From: Endobacterium cereale
Lineage (GTDB): Bacteria > Pseudomonadota > Alphaproteobacteria > Rhizobiales > Rhizobiaceae
Length of the DNA: 64,000 bases
NCBI RefSeq assembly: GCF_009617585.1
Contig: NZ_WIXI01000047.1
Span: 124,001 to 188,000, forward strand
Direction of reading: 5' to 3'
Below, one piece after another: positions 9,064 through 18,859 of this stretch. Positions within the stretch are counted from its first letter, which is position 1, and each line of letters opens with the position of its first letter. A program made the translations under genes and the position numbers. Below the pieces are notes generated by a model, which saw nothing but the letters and a program-made list of their open reading frames with translations, ran no database searches and had not been told where the DNA came from.

Positions 9064-11271
9064 TCAGGCTTCCAAGTAAACGTTAGCCTGAACGTTACCT
9101 GCTGTGACAAAGTTCTGGACCCGAACCTTGACCACGGACTGCGTCGAACTCACGGAAACGACCTGCATTGGGAGAAGGTCCATCGCGCCGGTAGCCGCTC
9201 GAACGGAAAACTGCACCTTGTCGATGTTTGGTACGACGCCAAGAGAATGGTTCAATGTGATGTTATAGTCACCGTTCGCCGATATCGCTCCCACACCTTT
9301 GAAGTTCCCGTAGGTGTTTTTCACGGTTACGTTTCCGCCATCTGCCGGGCCCGTCATCCGGTTCGTTACATCCTTGAATTGGTTGTCCAGAACCTTTGTA
9401 TTAGTGACGGAGCTTGGCAGGGAGATACCGAAGAGCATCGGCGTGTCGCTGGTGCCTCTGAGCACGTTGGACTGAACGAACCCGTTTCCACAGCCATTGA
9501 GGTCGATCCCCACCCGCTGAGTTCTGGTGGCGTTGAACGAACTGATAGTGTTGTCTTTGACCCAGAACTCGACAACATTGACCAGCGCAACACCTACCCA
9601 GTTGCCTGTTCCAACCTCCATTTCATAAAGCTCATTGTCGCGAATGTGTACTTGGCTGCCACCGTCAGCGAAGTACACGCACGTGCTGAAAGCAGAGATA
9701 TGGTTGTTGACAATGTGGAACAGGGGCCGAGAGTTGACATCCCCCGAACGGACAATGCCGGTCCGGGTGGCTACAAACTGGTTCTTCGCGATAAAGAAAC
9801 CTTCTTGCGCGCCGGTAATTTCCAGCCCCTTGTCCGTGAATACAGACCTGTTGTTCTCAATTATGTGATCGGTTGCGAGATTGTTGCCGCGAAGCCGTAT
9901 GAACGTGGCGTTATATTCATAAGAGCCCTGCCAGTTACCCAAGAATTCGTTATCTTTGATCGTGGACTTGGTGCTGTTGAGGATGTCGATACCATAGCCC
10001 CAGCCTTTGTTTGCATCATTTCCCCGCAGGAGATTTTCAGCAATCAGCAAGCCTGGATGGGTCATGCCCTCAGCATTGTTGCCATTGATCGAAATAGCCG
10101 TCCCAGCGAGGTTAGCCTGGCGCGTGGTCACAAAGGTGCATCCTTTGATCGTCAGCGTATTGCGCCCAGATCGAACCCCATTGTTCAGGGTGAAGTCAAA
10201 CCCACCGTTATCGCAGTCGAACACGAATGCGCTGACGTCACGGCCCCCTCCCTCGATTGAAAGTGGGGCCAAGCTCACCGGCATGTTGTATGTGACTTTG
10301 CCGGTAAGTCTGTAATAGCCACCGGTCAGAACGCCGCGAACTTTGCGCTTAACGCAATAGTCGAGCCATGAAATGACGGCCAAACTGTCATCGGACCCAG
10401 AAGAACCGTTCCAGTCGCCCTTGGCCCCAAACATCTTTGGAGACGGTGAGCTTTCAACAAGCTCCCACCAGCCTCCCCCAACTCGGGGCAACTTTCCAGG
10501 GTGCGACGGCTCAGACGCGACCCATGCATACTGAGACCGACCGCCGTCACCGGCAGATGCATACCCGCCGACAACCACAGACATGACCACCGCCGGAACT
10601 GCAGTCACAGCCAGTAGCGCGCGGGTGGCTACATTCGCCCAATTCGCAATGGAAGCTGCCACCGCTTGATCTCTGGCTTCCAGCGCATCTTCGACAAGCT
10701 CAGCCACCTGCTCAAGAGCGGGGGAGAGCGCACCATATCCGAAGAGAATTCTGAACTTGCCATCTTTGAAGATCAGGAGCGTCGGACGTCCCTGAAGAAA
10801 TTCACCGGTAGCGATCGGGTTTCCGTTTGGATAAACCGCTTGGAACGTACCCACACCAGCCACCGCGATCGTCACCGCGCCAGTACTCGTCAGATTTGGG
10901 GTGATGCTGTAGAGCCTGCTCTCGATCATGATTGGGGGCTGGCTTACGGTAATATTGTTCGCAGTTCCGCCGGTGACGGTGAGGACGGTGACAGCCGCAC
11001 GCTCAAAGATGCGCTCGAACGTCATCGGCATCCACGCCGAGCCGATGCTGTCCCATTCCTTCAGAACGGCCGGATCAGTGTTTTTGTCCAGCCACAGCCG
11101 ATTGGTCGCGGGCGGATCGACATCATCGACCATCCGGTCGAGTAGCCCTGCCGCACGCATGGTGGCGAGCGTGAACTCTGACGGCCGCACGTCATAAGCA
11201 TTGCCGGTTCTCATCGCACCAGGACCTTTGAAGGTCACGAAGTGCTGGCTGTCGTTGAGTTCGGTGGCCAT
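9064..11271 (-). CDS. Tail spike with right-handed beta-helix domain
   Basis: A 735-residue spike. The first ~230 residues should bind the tail (they include a short PPIMIESRLYSI beta domain and a helical ALEQVAELVEDALEARDQA linker). From about residue 290 the sequence shows the repeating short-strand pattern of a parallel beta-helix of the pectate-lyase type (AENLLRGNDA, IKDNEFLGN, IENNRSV, IAKNQFVATR, IVNNHISAF, IRDNELYEM, VKDNTISSF, VQSNVLRG, VLDNQFKD). These spikes bind and often cut surface polysaccharide. MAT at 11271 was preferred to the ATG at 11280 because a GGGATG lies upstream; the choice is not firm. Confidence 0.85.
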   Translation of the reverse strand: MATELNDSQHFVTFKGPGAMRTGNAYDVRPSEFTLATMRAAGLLDRMVDDVDPPATNRLWLDKNTDPAVLKEWDSIGSAWMPMTFERIFERAAVTVLTVTGGTANNITVSQPPIMIESRLYSITPNLTSTGAVTIAVAGVGTFQAVYPNGNPIATGEFLQGRPTLLIFKDGKFRILFGYGALSPALEQVAELVEDALEARDQAVAASIANWANVATRALLAVTAVPAVVMSVVVGGYASAGDGGRSQYAWVASEPSHPGKLPRVGGGWWELVESSPSPKMFGAKGDWNGSSGSDDSLAVISWLDYCVKRKVRGVLTGGYYRLTGKVTYNMPVSLAPLSIEGGGRDVSAFVFDCDNGGFDFTLNNGVRSGRNTLTIKGCTFVTTRQANLAGTAISINGNNAEGMTHPGLLIAENLLRGNDANKGWGYGIDILNSTKSTIKDNEFLGNWQGSYEYNATFIRLRGNNLATDHIIENNRSVFTDKGLEITGAQEGFFIAKNQFVATRTGIVRSGDVNSRPLFHIVNNHISAFSTCVYFADGGSQVHIRDNELYEMEVGTGNWVGVALVNVVEFWVKDNTISSFNATRTQRVGIDLNGCGNGFVQSNVLRGTSDTPMLFGISLPSSVTNTKVLDNQFKDVTNRMTGPADGGNVTVKNTYGNFKGVGAISANGDYNITLNHSLGVVPNIDKVQFSVRAATGAMDLLPMQVVSVSSTQSVVKVRVQNFVTAGNVQANVYLEA

Positions 11272-11287
11272 GCCATTCATCCCATAG

Positions 11288-11309
11288 AAAAAGGCCCCCG
11301 AAGGAGCCT
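11288..11309 (-). terminator. Terminator between ejection protein and tail spike genes
   Basis: On the minus strand AGGCTCC and GGGGGCCT pair around TTCG and are followed by a T run. It lies between the 865-residue virion gene and the tail spike, so the spike, acyltransferase and lysis genes may have separate transcription. Confidence 0.8.
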
Positions 11310-11349
11310 GTGATTGAGTATCTGCGAAGGATCGTGCTATTGCTCGCTC

Positions 11350-11631
11350 ATGAGCCGAGACACGCGCCAGTTCGCTTCATTCCTTGTGGTCTTATTGGTC
11401 CCGTCAGCTTTGGCCGGCGTGGTGATCGATACGCGTTGGGGTCAGCAAAATGCTTGGCTTATATTTGCTGTCTGGCTAGCCGCTATTCTCGGCGGCACAG
11501 GTTTCATCATCGACGGCAAGAAAGGTGCGGCAGATTCCATCATCGGCACTGGCCGCGCGTGGCTCATCACGCTCAGCGTAGGGCTTCTGATAGGGTCGCT
11601 GGCAGCGGCGAAGTTTGGCCATAGTCTTTGA
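11350..11631 (+). CDS. Small phage membrane protein on the opposite strand
   Basis: A 93-residue protein with three hydrophobic segments (about residues 8-26, 33-50 and 66-84) and positively charged loops (DGKKGAADSIIGTGRAW). It is transcribed against the virion operon and its last 59 bases overlap, antisense, the 3' end of the neighbouring ejection protein gene. The ribosome-binding site is weak. Its isolation from the lytic transcripts makes it a candidate for expression in the lysogen, for example to exclude other phages; this is inference. No family recognised. Confidence 0.5.
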   Translation: MSRDTRQFASFLVVLLVPSALAGVVIDTRWGQQNAWLIFAVWLAAILGGTGFIIDGKKGAADSIIGTGRAWLITLSVGLLIGSLAAAKFGHSL

Positions 11632-14170
11632 GGCGCGTCTTGCGCTGACGGTTGATGTAGCCGGGGCTTGCCCAATCCTTCATTGAGTTCAGAAACAGCA
11701 CATCGAGCGCCGGGCGGGTGTAAGCCAGGTTGATGAATGGCGTGTTGTTGAGTGCGAGATTGAGCAGGTCGCCCGCCATCTTCGGGCTTTCGCCCTTTTC
11801 AATCGCCGTGCGAGCTTTCAACGGTACGTTAATGATATCGCTGACAGTTCCGATGAACGGGCCAGAAAACGTCTCCAGCGCGCCAGAGCCAAACCGGTTG
11901 GCCTCACCAAACAGGAAGTCACCGTAAATGCCGAGCGCACCGCCTTGGGTCAGGGCAGCCGTCATCACCTTCGGATCGAGCGGGTCGCGTGGAGGCCAGT
12001 AACCTTTGGCTGCGTCCTTCATGGTCATGGCCATGTAACCGGCCACCGTCAGGCCCGCCATGAGCGCGCCGAGGTGCGGGGTGTTATTCATCACCCTTTC
12101 CCACTTCGTTGCCCCACGACCGCCGAACAGAGACCGGCCGAGGATGCGCTGGGAAAAGGCGATCGGGAAACCCTTGAACTGCATCACGAAGCGGACGCTT
12201 TCGCCGGCGAACGTTCCAGGCCGCGTTCCGAGGGTTGAGATGCGGCGGCTGGCGGCGTCTGTCTCGACAATGGCATAGTTCGTTTCGTCAGCCACGAACC
12301 GAAGAAGGGAAAGCTCGAGGTCACGCTTCCCATCGGCAAGGATTTCAGCCTTGCGCGCTTCAGTCTTCGCACCGGCCAACCGATCGGCAACCAATGGAGC
12401 TATGGCTTCATCCGAGATGTCCCGCACCGCGTCAGGGGTGATGTATCGCTTGCCGCCAATCTCTCGGCGGTCGACCTGCTGGATGGCCTTCCACTGCTCT
12501 TCACCGATGCCGTGCAGTCCCAGAACGTGCCGATAGTTTGCCGGCAGTTCCGCGTGCGCCACAGCGGCGCGCATGCCCATCTCAGCGGCGACCGTGCGGC
12601 CTACCACCGATCGACCCACATCTGTCCACCAGTTCAAACCGTTCCACTTGAAGAACGCCTCCTGCATGCGGCTCAGCTTCCCGACAGCGCCATCACTGGC
12701 CATGCCGCGGCTCATGACCTCCCCGATCAGGCTGTCGAAGCCCTCTCCGAACAAGAACGAAATTTCTGCCTGCTCGCCCTTCGGCCTGCCCTTGAAGATG
12801 CCGCTGATCTGCTTGACCATGCCGTTGAAGAAGCCATCGCCTCTGAACATGGACGCCTGAGCCGCACCCACCACGTCGGTCGGCATTGCCGTCAGGACGG
12901 CCCCACCGAGTTTCGCCATCGACTGAACGGCGCGGATATCGCCAGCGATCTTGGCGGCGTTGACATTACCGGGTCTGGAGACGGCGCCCGACATCACATC
13001 GAATGCACCGCGGAGCGCGCCGGCCTCACCATTCAGTGCGTCGAGCTGCTTGATCTTTTCCTTGTCGGAGAGCGTGGCGCTGTCGCGGATCTTGCGGCGT
13101 TCGGTATCGACGATCGAATTGAACATGATTTCGGGGTTTGGCCCGAAGGTCTCCATCTGGCCAGCCATCTGCGCAGCGCGGCGCTGGTGAGCCATGACGC
13201 CATAGATCGAGTTGCCGTAGCCGAATGCATCGCGATAGGCCAAGGCTGCTTCCGCGTCCTTGAAATGCAGAACGCGCGTCTTCCCGAGGCTCTTGGCGAG
13301 ATTGGCCGGATTGACGCGCTGTCCCTTCTCCTTCGCCGTCGCCTTATTCGGTATACCGGTGATCAGGGTATCGTAGACATCGCGCAGGATATCGCGCACC
13401 TCGTTGGCCGATCCGGCATCGGGGAAGGTCCGCTTCAGGTCCAGCCATGGGGCGATGGCTTCCACCCAACTATCCTTGCCAGCGGCCATCATTTTGAGGT
13501 CGTCGTGGACCTGAGCCCCAGCCCAACCGTCGAGCTTGCCGATCGATGCGCCCAGCCGGTTGAGTTCCGTGCGGCTCATCTCCGCATAGTTGGCGAAGAC
13601 CCCAGCGAGGTATCGAGCGTCATCATTGCCAGTCACGCCGGGATTGCCGCCCTCGCGCAGCTCGCCCATCTCGCGGAAGGTGTCATCCGATAGTCGCTTG
13701 TCCGAAAGGACGTTGACGAGATGCGGCCGGTTCTTCTGGATCTCCGACAGCATGCCGCCGACATAGCGGGCTTCATAGGCCAGCGTCTTGGCGGCGACAG
13801 AGTTCCGGGCGCCCGCCACGCCCTGCTGGCTTCCTTCCATCACTGCAAGGATGGCGTTGCGCGGCGATAGGCCAGCGGCCTTGAATGCTCCGATGGTCTG
13901 GTCGAGCCGATCGCGTGCGATGATGTTCAATGCGGCATGGCGCTTTTGGAGAGCAGCCGCAATGCGGGTCCGCTCGGCCAGACGCTCGGCAGCTTCCCTC
14001 ACCTTGGCGTCGACGTTGTCGCCGGCTCCCGATGCCTTGATGCTGTCACGCTCAGCCTGCGCCGCACGATACGCGGCAGCAAGGTCGCGATCATCCAGTT
14101 CTTGGCCGGCAGCCTTGGCCGCGTTTGCAGCGGCGGCATAACATGCAGAGTTTTTGAAATCGTCAGCCAT
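11573..14170 (-). CDS. Large internal virion (ejection) protein
   Basis: An 865-residue protein, Ala- and Gly-rich and mostly helical, with amphipathic hydrophobic stretches near the C-terminus (LGALMAGLTVAGYMAMT). Its position after two other internal proteins and before the tail spike corresponds to the gp16-type ejection proteins of T7-like phages, which leave the head and form a channel through the cell envelope. The start overlaps the previous stop (TGATG). The assignment rests on size, composition and gene order, not on a catalytic motif. Confidence 0.7.
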   Translation of the reverse strand: MADDFKNSACYAAAANAAKAAGQELDDRDLAAAYRAAQAERDSIKASGAGDNVDAKVREAAERLAERTRIAAALQKRHAALNIIARDRLDQTIGAFKAAGLSPRNAILAVMEGSQQGVAGARNSVAAKTLAYEARYVGGMLSEIQKNRPHLVNVLSDKRLSDDTFREMGELREGGNPGVTGNDDARYLAGVFANYAEMSRTELNRLGASIGKLDGWAGAQVHDDLKMMAAGKDSWVEAIAPWLDLKRTFPDAGSANEVRDILRDVYDTLITGIPNKATAKEKGQRVNPANLAKSLGKTRVLHFKDAEAALAYRDAFGYGNSIYGVMAHQRRAAQMAGQMETFGPNPEIMFNSIVDTERRKIRDSATLSDKEKIKQLDALNGEAGALRGAFDVMSGAVSRPGNVNAAKIAGDIRAVQSMAKLGGAVLTAMPTDVVGAAQASMFRGDGFFNGMVKQISGIFKGRPKGEQAEISFLFGEGFDSLIGEVMSRGMASDGAVGKLSRMQEAFFKWNGLNWWTDVGRSVVGRTVAAEMGMRAAVAHAELPANYRHVLGLHGIGEEQWKAIQQVDRREIGGKRYITPDAVRDISDEAIAPLVADRLAGAKTEARKAEILADGKRDLELSLLRFVADETNYAIVETDAASRRISTLGTRPGTFAGESVRFVMQFKGFPIAFSQRILGRSLFGGRGATKWERVMNNTPHLGALMAGLTVAGYMAMTMKDAAKGYWPPRDPLDPKVMTAALTQGGALGIYGDFLFGEANRFGSGALETFSGPFIGTVSDIINVPLKARTAIEKGESPKMAGDLLNLALNNTPFINLAYTRPALDVLFLNSMKDWASPGYINRQRKTRLKDYGQTSPLPATLSEALR

Positions 14171-15816
14171 CAGATTGCACAGCTCGCGAAGGCTTTGACA
14201 GCCTCACCGTAAGAGTTCGCCGCTTTGATTGTCTCGTCTGCTTCGGCGAGTGCAGCACGGTCTTCGTCCGTCAGCCGTCCTTCGGCAATCAGGCGATCAA
14301 GTTCAGCCATTTCCGCAAAGTCTCCGGTATCCGGATCGACGCGATACTGCTGGGCAATCTCCCGCGATGCCTCAGGCTTGCCCACTCTCACCTTTGCCGG
14401 AGCGAGTTCAGGGTCTGGTGCAATGACAGGGCTGGAGGTGTTGACCGCACGTCCCTGCTGGGCAGCATTACTCGCCGCCTGGCGTACCGTACGCGGGCGT
14501 TCTGCCCAATACTGGTCTCTGGCCTGCGATCGAAGTTGATCAGCACGCTCGCGAAGCTGTGCCCGTTCCAGCGCTACCGGCTCATTCGCTTGACGGCGCG
14601 ATGCCAGCGAGGCGTCGATATCTTCGATCTGCTGCACGACACCGTCGTCAATGGCGGCGAGATGAGCCCTCAGAACCTCGCGCGCGTCATCCCTTCGGGC
14701 CGTTCGGGTTGCTAATTCCTTGTCATTGGGAGCCTTGGAGAGGTTGTCCTCGGCTCGCTTAAGACGCTCTGCCAGCCGATCGGCCTCAATCATGGCGGCG
14801 CGCGTCGAGCCAAAGCGTTCGTTATTCATGGATTCGGACAACAGGCGCGAGATTTCGGCCTCGTTAATTTCTGCCGTTCGGCTCAGCGCGTCCAAACGAT
14901 CAAACGACGGCGCGTCCATATCGCGAGCCATGCGCTCTATAACGACCTTCGGCAGCTCGACGTCAGCCACCCGCGCGACCACGTCTGCTGTAGCCGACGA
15001 AACCGTTGCCTCCCCTCGGTGGATCATACCGTCCAGCGCGTCATTGAGCGCTACGCGGGCTTCCTGCACGTTCTGGAGTGTTGCCAGCTTGCGCTCTGCC
15101 TCGACGCGAAGCTCTGCCGGTGTCTGCCTGCTGAAGCGGCCAGCGACAGCGCCGAACGCCCCGCCAATAACCGCCGCCATGGCGACCTGTGAGATGGTCG
15201 ACTGCAGGGATACGTCGTCGCCCAGTTGCCGGCGCACCGGAGCCGTCACCACAGCGGCGGCGGCAGTATTCACTGCAGCGTCAATCGAGCTGGTCAGCGC
15301 TCTGCCCGCAACGCGCCCGAAACGCGCCGTGTTCGCTGCGACTACAGCCTCACCCGCAACAGGGATATAGTTGATCGGGTCCAGCGCCTGACCGCCAAGG
15401 TTGCCGAAGAACGCCGTCACTGGACGCTTGGAGGCGTAGAATTCCCGCACCTTGCGCAGGTCGTCTTGATCGGCCAACGCCGCCGCCCGCTCTTCCGAAA
15501 GCCCCTTCTGCCAAGGAATGTCTTTCCGGAATGATGGCGAGGCCTTGTACTGATCTTCAGACAAGGAACCAGCATAGGCGTCATATCGGCGTTGCCGTGC
15601 TTCGGGGTTCTCGCCGCGCGCCGGCCGATTGTTCAGGACAGGAGGGAGTTCTTCTTCCCTGATGATCGTGCCAAGGCCAAAGCTTTCCCGAACGCCACCC
15701 TTTGCCTGATCCCAGAAGGTGGATCCGAACGACATCGGCTGATCAAGCGCCGATGTGATCAGGTCCGTCTCGGTCATGGCGGCGCCGGTTGGGTTCTGGA
15801 TGAACTGAAAACTCAT
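14170..15816 (-). CDS. Internal virion protein
   Basis: A 548-residue protein with a hydrophobic, glycine-rich region at about residues 130-235 (FFGNLGGQALDPINYIPVAG; AAVIGGAFGAVAG) and long charged helices in the C-terminal half. It lies between the peptidoglycan-hydrolase virion protein and the largest ejection protein, with a 4-base overlap upstream and a TGATG link downstream. By position it is a gp15-like internal/ejection protein. No enzymatic motif seen. Confidence 0.7.
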   Translation of the reverse strand: MSFQFIQNPTGAAMTETDLITSALDQPMSFGSTFWDQAKGGVRESFGLGTIIREEELPPVLNNRPARGENPEARQRRYDAYAGSLSEDQYKASPSFRKDIPWQKGLSEERAAALADQDDLRKVREFYASKRPVTAFFGNLGGQALDPINYIPVAGEAVVAANTARFGRVAGRALTSSIDAAVNTAAAAVVTAPVRRQLGDDVSLQSTISQVAMAAVIGGAFGAVAGRFSRQTPAELRVEAERKLATLQNVQEARVALNDALDGMIHRGEATVSSATADVVARVADVELPKVVIERMARDMDAPSFDRLDALSRTAEINEAEISRLLSESMNNERFGSTRAAMIEADRLAERLKRAEDNLSKAPNDKELATRTARRDDAREVLRAHLAAIDDGVVQQIEDIDASLASRRQANEPVALERAQLRERADQLRSQARDQYWAERPRTVRQAASNAAQQGRAVNTSSPVIAPDPELAPAKVRVGKPEASREIAQQYRVDPDTGDFAEMAELDRLIAEGRLTDEDRAALAEADETIKAANSYGEAVKAFASCAI

Positions 15817-18800
15817 CGCCCACCCATGCTTTCAAAAGTCGGTGCGAACATATCGGATATGATCCCTTCACGGTTGCCGAGCGCTGGGGTGCTGGTTGTC
15901 GGCGCGGCGTTTGGCCGAGGCGCCGTCAGGCTTTCGAGGCTGACCGTCAGGGGCTTCCCATCGGGACCGGCCACGAACTGCCCGGTGTACGGGTCGCGCA
16001 GGCCGATGCCGTTGCCCGTCTGGACAAAGACGCCACTGTCGAGAATGTCGTCGATCCGGTTCTCGGTAGACGCGTCGATAACCGCTCGCTGACCGCCTTC
16101 AGTCGGGATGTCCCGCGCTACAATGGCGTTTCTCTGGCCGATCAGGGCTTCCCTGAAACGAGCCTTCGATGCTTCAAGACCATCGGTCACGGCCACTTGG
16201 TCAACATCAGGCGAAAGAGCTAGGTCTGCGTTGATACCGCGCCCGCCTGAATAGACGACCTTGTCGCCAAAGATATCCTTCTTCGCCCCTTCGACTGCAG
16301 CCGGCAGGTCTTCACCTCTGGACATGCGAAGCTTGACGGCGCGGTTCATCAGATCCGTGCCGCGCTGTGCCCTCTCAAGGCTAGAGGCATCACCGTAGGA
16401 CAGGCCGTAGGCGGTATAACCGATCTCACCCGGTGCCCATACGTCAGCATAAACCTGCTCGGTGATCTGGGCCGGCGTCGTCTCGCGGCTGTTCGGAAGC
16501 TTCGCAGGATCAACCGTGATGGCTTCCATCAGGCGGTTGGCAGCCCCTTGGTCACCGCGCGCCATTGCCTCAAAGACGCCATCCATTGAGGCTGGCATGC
16601 CTTCCTTGACAAGCTGATCATAGATCGCTGCACGCTGCCCTTGATCTGGCGTCGAGAAGACGAGGCCAGCGACTGATGCCATACGATCGGCACCAGAGGC
16701 GTTGGGATCGCCATAAGCCGCCACCGCCTGCGTGGCGATGTTCTTCGGCAAGAGCTGCGGGTTCTTGATGCCGAGCATCTGCTGAGTGGAGGCCGTGATC
16801 GACAAGGCGTCCTGATAGTTCCCGGTCGTGCCGGCGTGCACCCACGCTTGCGCCACGTCGGGGAATACCCGCTGGGCGTAGGTCGCTGGGTCAGCCTCGC
16901 GGGCCTTGATGGTTTCGGCGGCAGCTTTGCTCAGCGCTTCATACTTGCGGCTTTCCAGCGCCGCATTGTCGCCTGACGATACGGGCGAGGCTGCGCTCAC
17001 CGCTGCGGTTATTTCCGCTGCTGGCATGGTCTGGAAGCGATATGACTGCTCGCTGGTGTCCACTGCCGCACGGAACTGATCATAGCGTTGTGCGCCATCC
17101 TCTGGACCGTATGCGAACATGAACTGATCGGCAGTCGGCATTGCGTTCTGATATGAGCCGGTATTCTGGATTGCGGCCGGCGCGTTGTTAACGGCGACCT
17201 CGATTGATCCTCGCGCCTGCTGCTTCTGCTCGTTCGTCTGACGCGTCCAGTCGGACTGCGCCCAATCAGCGAGCTGCTGTCGGCGATTGTATGGGATGGC
17301 ATCAAGATCAGGGTCTACCGGACGGGCTTTGCCGCCGCGCGTGCCGGAATCCTCGATGTGCCAGTTTTCATTAGCCAGTGGGAATTTCAGACCGAAGCGT
17401 TCGGCGTTCTGGTGAACCCACTGAACGACCTCTTTCGGAGCGTTCTTCAGGGATTGTCCGTTGAACCCGAGATCTGCCGCGTTGCCGTGGTTGTGCTGAG
17501 AGTTGCCGGGAGGAGCGACCCAGCGGCGAGCCTCGTCAATAGATCCGTATTTCTTCAGAGCCTCCTGCCAAAGCTCGCGCTGTCGCTCGACGCTTCGGGC
17601 ACCGGAATAGATGCCAAGGCCTTCTTTGATGCCTGGAGGCGCGCTGTCCATGAGCCGCGAAAGCTTGACCGCGAAGCCATCCTGCAGCCCATCGATGTGG
17701 CTGGCGTCCTTGTCGGTGCGTCGAAGCAGGGCAACCTTGGCGCTCGACGCATCCTGGGACGTGAAGCTCTGGACCTTAGCGCGATCGAGAACCTTCTTGT
17801 AATAGTCGGCGGTCTCTTTTGGCAGCACGCTGTCGTCACGACCAGCGGCGATCCATGCGTCGGCGCGAGTCGGCCCACCGTTGTAAGCCACAAGCGCCGC
17901 CTCGCGGTCGCCTTCGTATCGGGTCAGCATCTCGTTATAATAGCTCTCGCCATAACGACGGCTGACCTCTGGGTTCTTGAGATAGGCTTTCTGCTCTTCG
18001 ACGGTGCCGTTCACCGGGAAATTCGCATCGCCCAGCTTGCGCGCGATACCAGCGCCGGTCTCCGGCATGACCTGCATGAGGCCAGATGCCCCCTTGCGCG
18101 ATTCCGCGCCGGCGAAACCTTCGCTCTCCACGCCCTCGATAGCGGCAAGCATGGCGTCCTGCCCGCCAGTGCCACGGATTTCGTCAATGGCCTGCTGCGG
18201 ATTGGCTGCATATTTCCAACGCCATTTGCTTTCTGCGGCATCACCATCCCAGATCGCGCGCCGTTCTGCCTTCCACGGCTCCGGCATATCCGCCTTGTCG
18301 ATCGCAGCGAGACCCTGACGCTTCAGCTCATCATAGGGAGCGGCATTGTTCCGGATCTGCGTGCGGATGCCGTCGAGGCCCTGGTTGGTCGTGCGATCAT
18401 AGAAACTGGTCTTAGCCTGCTGCTCATAGGCGTAGGACTTGCCGTACAAACTGTTGCCCAGCCCCATGAGGGTCTGGCGGCTTTGCGCGTCCTGAGCCTC
18501 AGACACGCCCTTGAAGTTTTCCTTGATGAAGCCGTTGACCCGCCCCTCGTACCCCTCGATGAAACCGCGAGTGAAGCCTATACCGCTTTCGTTTGAGCCT
18601 TCCTTGGCCGCGTTGAATGCCTGCTCCTCCTGATTGCGGAACTCGGCAATCTTGAGGTCGAGGTCATAGCCAGCCTTGGCGTTGAGGTCGCGGTTCTCCT
18701 GCGTGCGCAGATCGTTCAGATCATACGCAACGCGGGTCACATCCTGACCAAAGCCGGCAAGCGCCTGCCCGATGCCACTCGTCGGCGCGTTGGGCGCAAT

Positions 18801-18854
18801 ACGGCCAGACCGCGTGTTCGAGCGGTTGATATCCCGTGAAGTGGGAAGCTTCAT
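15813..18854 (-). CDS. Virion-associated peptidoglycan hydrolase with lytic transglycosylase and M15 peptidase domains
   Basis: A 1013-residue internal virion protein carrying two different wall-cutting domains. Residues ~232-350 are a soluble lytic transglycosylase domain: catalytic Glu243 in AIEGVESEGF, GASGLMQVMPETG, and LVAYNGGP. Residues ~395-505 match D-Ala-D-Ala carboxypeptidase/M15 enzymes: SxHxxGxAxD at 452-461 (SQHNHGNAAD) and the WH pair at 498-499 (ENWHIE). One domain cuts glycan strands and the other peptides. Such proteins open the wall locally as DNA enters. The long C-terminal part is helical and of unknown role. Confidence 0.88.
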   Translation of the reverse strand: MKLPTSRDINRSNTRSGRIAPNAPTSGIGQALAGFGQDVTRVAYDLNDLRTQENRDLNAKAGYDLDLKIAEFRNQEEQAFNAAKEGSNESGIGFTRGFIEGYEGRVNGFIKENFKGVSEAQDAQSRQTLMGLGNSLYGKSYAYEQQAKTSFYDRTTNQGLDGIRTQIRNNAAPYDELKRQGLAAIDKADMPEPWKAERRAIWDGDAAESKWRWKYAANPQQAIDEIRGTGGQDAMLAAIEGVESEGFAGAESRKGASGLMQVMPETGAGIARKLGDANFPVNGTVEEQKAYLKNPEVSRRYGESYYNEMLTRYEGDREAALVAYNGGPTRADAWIAAGRDDSVLPKETADYYKKVLDRAKVQSFTSQDASSAKVALLRRTDKDASHIDGLQDGFAVKLSRLMDSAPPGIKEGLGIYSGARSVERQRELWQEALKKYGSIDEARRWVAPPGNSQHNHGNAADLGFNGQSLKNAPKEVVQWVHQNAERFGLKFPLANENWHIEDSGTRGGKARPVDPDLDAIPYNRRQQLADWAQSDWTRQTNEQKQQARGSIEVAVNNAPAAIQNTGSYQNAMPTADQFMFAYGPEDGAQRYDQFRAAVDTSEQSYRFQTMPAAEITAAVSAASPVSSGDNAALESRKYEALSKAAAETIKAREADPATYAQRVFPDVAQAWVHAGTTGNYQDALSITASTQQMLGIKNPQLLPKNIATQAVAAYGDPNASGADRMASVAGLVFSTPDQGQRAAIYDQLVKEGMPASMDGVFEAMARGDQGAANRLMEAITVDPAKLPNSRETTPAQITEQVYADVWAPGEIGYTAYGLSYGDASSLERAQRGTDLMNRAVKLRMSRGEDLPAAVEGAKKDIFGDKVVYSGGRGINADLALSPDVDQVAVTDGLEASKARFREALIGQRNAIVARDIPTEGGQRAVIDASTENRIDDILDSGVFVQTGNGIGLRDPYTGQFVAGPDGKPLTVSLESLTAPRPNAAPTTSTPALGNREGIISDMFAPTFESMGGR

Positions 18855-18859
18855 TCAGA

